DNA of 64,000 nt from Verrucomicrobiia bacterium (GTDB lineage Bacteria; Verrucomicrobiota; Verrucomicrobiia; Palsa-1439), in the NCBI GenBank assembly GCA_022072455.1, contig JAJVHY010000020.1, forward strand, positions 1 to 64,000, in the 5' to 3' direction. Within the stretch, counting starts at the first letter, position 1; each line of letters starts with the position of its first letter. Below the pieces are notes generated by a model. The model was not told the DNA's origin and did not search any database. It saw only the letters and a program-made list of their open reading frames with translations. A program made the position numbers and the translations under genes. Below, in pieces: positions 62,399-64,000 of this stretch.

Positions 62399-62908
62399 AT
62401 GAAAAATTTGCCTTATTTATTGGCGGTATTGCTCACTTTGTCGATCAGCGGTTGGCCGGATTTAATTGTTAATCAGGTACCTCGTTCGCTGCTGGCAGCC
62501 CCCAGCAATACCGACCGCCGGACAGATTTGCCCGCCTCCGAGTTTCAACCCACCCAAAAACGGCCAGCTTCCGCCGGTGAGCGCTGGGAGAAATTCGAGG
62601 CGGAGTTTGGGATCACCGAGCAAGAAACCTCCCCGCTCAAAAGCTCCCTTCAAACCGCCAAATACCAACTGGACCACACCACATTTGCAGTCCAAGAGTT
62701 TGTTCACCATGTTGAGTCTCTCTTGCGATTCGATTTCGTCATGCGGGATTTGGGCACGTCACCAACCAAAAAGGCGGCGCCACGCGGCAGCAGTGGGAGC
62801 GTCCTGCTCGACACATTCAATGAGACGCGCTTCAAGTCCAACATTGATCTGCGGTTGTCCAACCGGCAATTCGTCGGCGTGAAACTCATCATCCCTCTCG
62901 GGGATTGA
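62399..62908 (+). CDS. Secreted or membrane-anchored protein, unknown
   Basis: A 169-residue protein with a signal/anchor (KNLPYLLAVLLTLSISGW). The rest is low in recognisable motif: a Pro/Thr-rich stretch, a helix (WEKFEAEFGITEQE, SSLQTAKYQLDHTTFAVQEF) and a basic C-terminal half ending in KSNIDLRLSNRQFVGVKL. No family recognised. It ends 4 nt before the convergent TPR gene. Confidence 0.65.
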   Translation: MKNLPYLLAVLLTLSISGWPDLIVNQVPRSLLAAPSNTDRRTDLPASEFQPTQKRPASAGERWEKFEAEFGITEQETSPLKSSLQTAKYQLDHTTFAVQEFVHHVESLLRFDFVMRDLGTSPTKKAAPRGSSGSVLLDTFNETRFKSNIDLRLSNRQFVGVKLIIPLGD

Positions 62909-62912
62909 CCGG

Positions 62913-64000
62913 TTACTGAGACAAACGGAACGGCAAATTCGGCGCTGGCGTCACCCCCGCTCCTCCCCCACCGAGGAGTTGCTGAAATTGCGGCAAACCC
63001 CGGCACCCATCCAGCCGCTTGTCTTGAGACGCCGCGCGGTAGACTTGGCGGTCCGGCCCATCCAATTGCAGCGCCTGTGTCAGCGCCGCCAGACCATCAA
63101 GGCAATTGCCCTGAACACTCAAGACACACGCGTAGTTGTACCAACCCAACGCGTGCCGCGGATGCCGGCGCGTGAAATCTTCCAGCAACGCCGCGACGCG
63201 CTCGCGCCGGTTGAGCTGTGCGTTGTAGTTGATCAACTGCAAATAATCCGTCTCCGATAGTTCGGGCGTATTCACCAGTTGACTGACGAGTCTGTCAAAC
63301 GCCTCCAACCGTTGCGCCGCGGCATACGCCCGCGCCAATTGCATCGCAACCGCGAGATCGCCGGGTTGCGCGGCCCACTGTTTCTCCAAATCACCGGTCG
63401 CGGCCAAATCAGCGCGCAGCTTCTTGACTTGTTCGATCGCGTCCCGGATTTTCGCGTTGTACGAATCGCGTTTTTGATATTGCTCCAGCACCTGAAGCGC
63501 GTCATCGAACCGGCGTTGCTCCACATACAATTGCGCCAGCCGAAAATTCGCTTCGGGACTATCCGGACAGAGTTCAATGGACTGGTTGAACGCATGCTCC
63601 GCTTCCGCCACCATGTGCCGGTAGACGTACAGCCCGCCGATCGCCGAGCGCAGTTTAGAAAACGTCTTCCGCGCCATGCCATCGCGGCGAAACTTCGGGT
63701 CACTCGTCAAATCCTGCGTCAACGCATCCCAGTAGGCCGTATCACGTGCCACCATCGCCGGCGGCAAAGCCGCCAGCGGTTCGTTGTTGAGTTTGAAGAT
63801 GATTCCGAATGGTTCCAAATACGGATACATCCATTGAATGACATAACTTTCCTCGACATAAAACGTATGCCGCGCTTTGTTGCGTTCAAAAATATCCTTT
63901 GTCAGGTAACTATTGATCGCCATCACCCCGGCAATGCCCTGCACACTGACCCGGCCATCCTCGACACGCACCTCCTCACCCGGCAGGGGTGCACGAGTCT
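62913..64000 (-). CDS. TPR-containing C-terminal part of a large protein, 5' incomplete
   Basis: The frame is open to the window edge, so this is the C-terminal ~360 residues of a longer protein. It contains YVEESYVIQWMYPYLEPFG, then ARKTFSKLRSAIGGLYVYRHM and TPR-like repeats (AFNQSIELCPDSPEANFRLA, DALQVLEQYQKR, ALGWYNYACVLSVQGNCLDG). The first segment is what I recall from the end of DUF2723 membrane proteins (a glycosyltransferase-C-like group) in Verrucomicrobia and Bacteroidetes, where TPRs follow many transmembrane helices; the membrane part would lie outside the window. Confidence 0.7.
   Translation of the reverse strand, partial: TRAPLPGEEVRVEDGRVSVQGIAGVMAINSYLTKDIFERNKARHTFYVEESYVIQWMYPYLEPFGIIFKLNNEPLAALPPAMVARDTAYWDALTQDLTSDPKFRRDGMARKTFSKLRSAIGGLYVYRHMVAEAEHAFNQSIELCPDSPEANFRLAQLYVEQRRFDDALQVLEQYQKRDSYNAKIRDAIEQVKKLRADLAATGDLEKQWAAQPGDLAVAMQLARAYAAAQRLEAFDRLVSQLVNTPELSETDYLQLINYNAQLNRRERVAALLEDFTRRHPRHALGWYNYACVLSVQGNCLDGLAALTQALQLDGPDRQVYRAASQDKRLDGCRGLPQFQQLLGGGGAGVTPAPNLPFRLSQ

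Overview
The window is a GC-rich chromosomal segment of a carbohydrate-degrading, Gram-negative-type bacterium. I infer a member of the Verrucomicrobiota (Limisphaerales/Pedosphaera-like) or a close PVC relative. The grounds are the GC-rich palindromic repeats, an lptB-hpf-hprK-ptsH-ptsI cluster, many lipoproteins and secreted sugar-active proteins, a GH31 enzyme with a calcium-binding tail, and Gfo/Idh/MocA proteins within sugar loci. No rRNA or tRNA is visible to confirm this.

Layout. 0-2.8 kb: the 3' part of an integron-type integrase, then an accessory stretch holding a small HTH gene coupled to a 21-bp/heptapeptide repeat gene, a fibronectin-like protein, a doubtful ORF and three kinds of palindrome. 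2.8-8.4 kb: FAH-family hydrolase and GH29 fucosidase (+), uxaC-uxaE galacturonate isomerase/epimerase (-), mtnP (+). 8.4-11.5 kb: a membrane protein (-), then an atypical Ser/Thr kinase, an L,D-transpeptidase and accA (+). 11.6-16.2 kb: five-gene operon of a HEAT-repeat membrane protein, a secreted protein and three lipoproteins (-). 16.3-25.3 kb: DeoR regulator, fucI, rhaB-type kinase, PHP protein, two dehydrogenases, a MetE-like protein and an SDR, tightly coupled (-). 25.4-33 kb: secreted polysaccharide-degradation genes (+). 33-35.8 kb: squalene/phytoene synthase, a binding protein, a TPR lipoprotein and a pseudopilin-like protein (-). 35.8-40.1 kb: a propeller gene split by an in-frame stop and a repeat-rich secreted protein. 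40.2-43.6 kb: cation transporter, argF, a small protein, argD (-). 43.7-50.9 kb: gamma-glutamyltransferase, lptB, hpf, hprK, ptsH, ptsI, FHA protein (+). 51.1-56.9 kb: metK (+), AraC regulator (-), GH31 glycosidase (+). 56.9-64 kb: Gfo/Idh/MocA protein, nuclease-like protein, two CBS/DUF21 membrane proteins, PpiC-type isomerase, small proteins and a TPR protein running off the end.

How it works together. Secreted esterases, a GH31 enzyme and a possible beta-helix enzyme would trim plant or algal polysaccharide. Cytoplasmic GH29, FucI and the RhaB-type kinase would handle 6-deoxyhexoses, and UxaC/UxaE galacturonate. The fucI operon has no recognisable aldolase but carries sorbose-type dehydrogenases, suggesting a non-standard route. 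HprK/HPr/EI without any EII looks like a regulatory PTS.

A genome-style feature stands out: at least twelve first-in-operon genes have a sigma70-like -35/-10 pair whose -10 box ends only 8-12 nt before the start codon. This implies leaderless or nearly leaderless mRNAs, while downstream genes mostly start at 1-4-nt stop/start overlaps.
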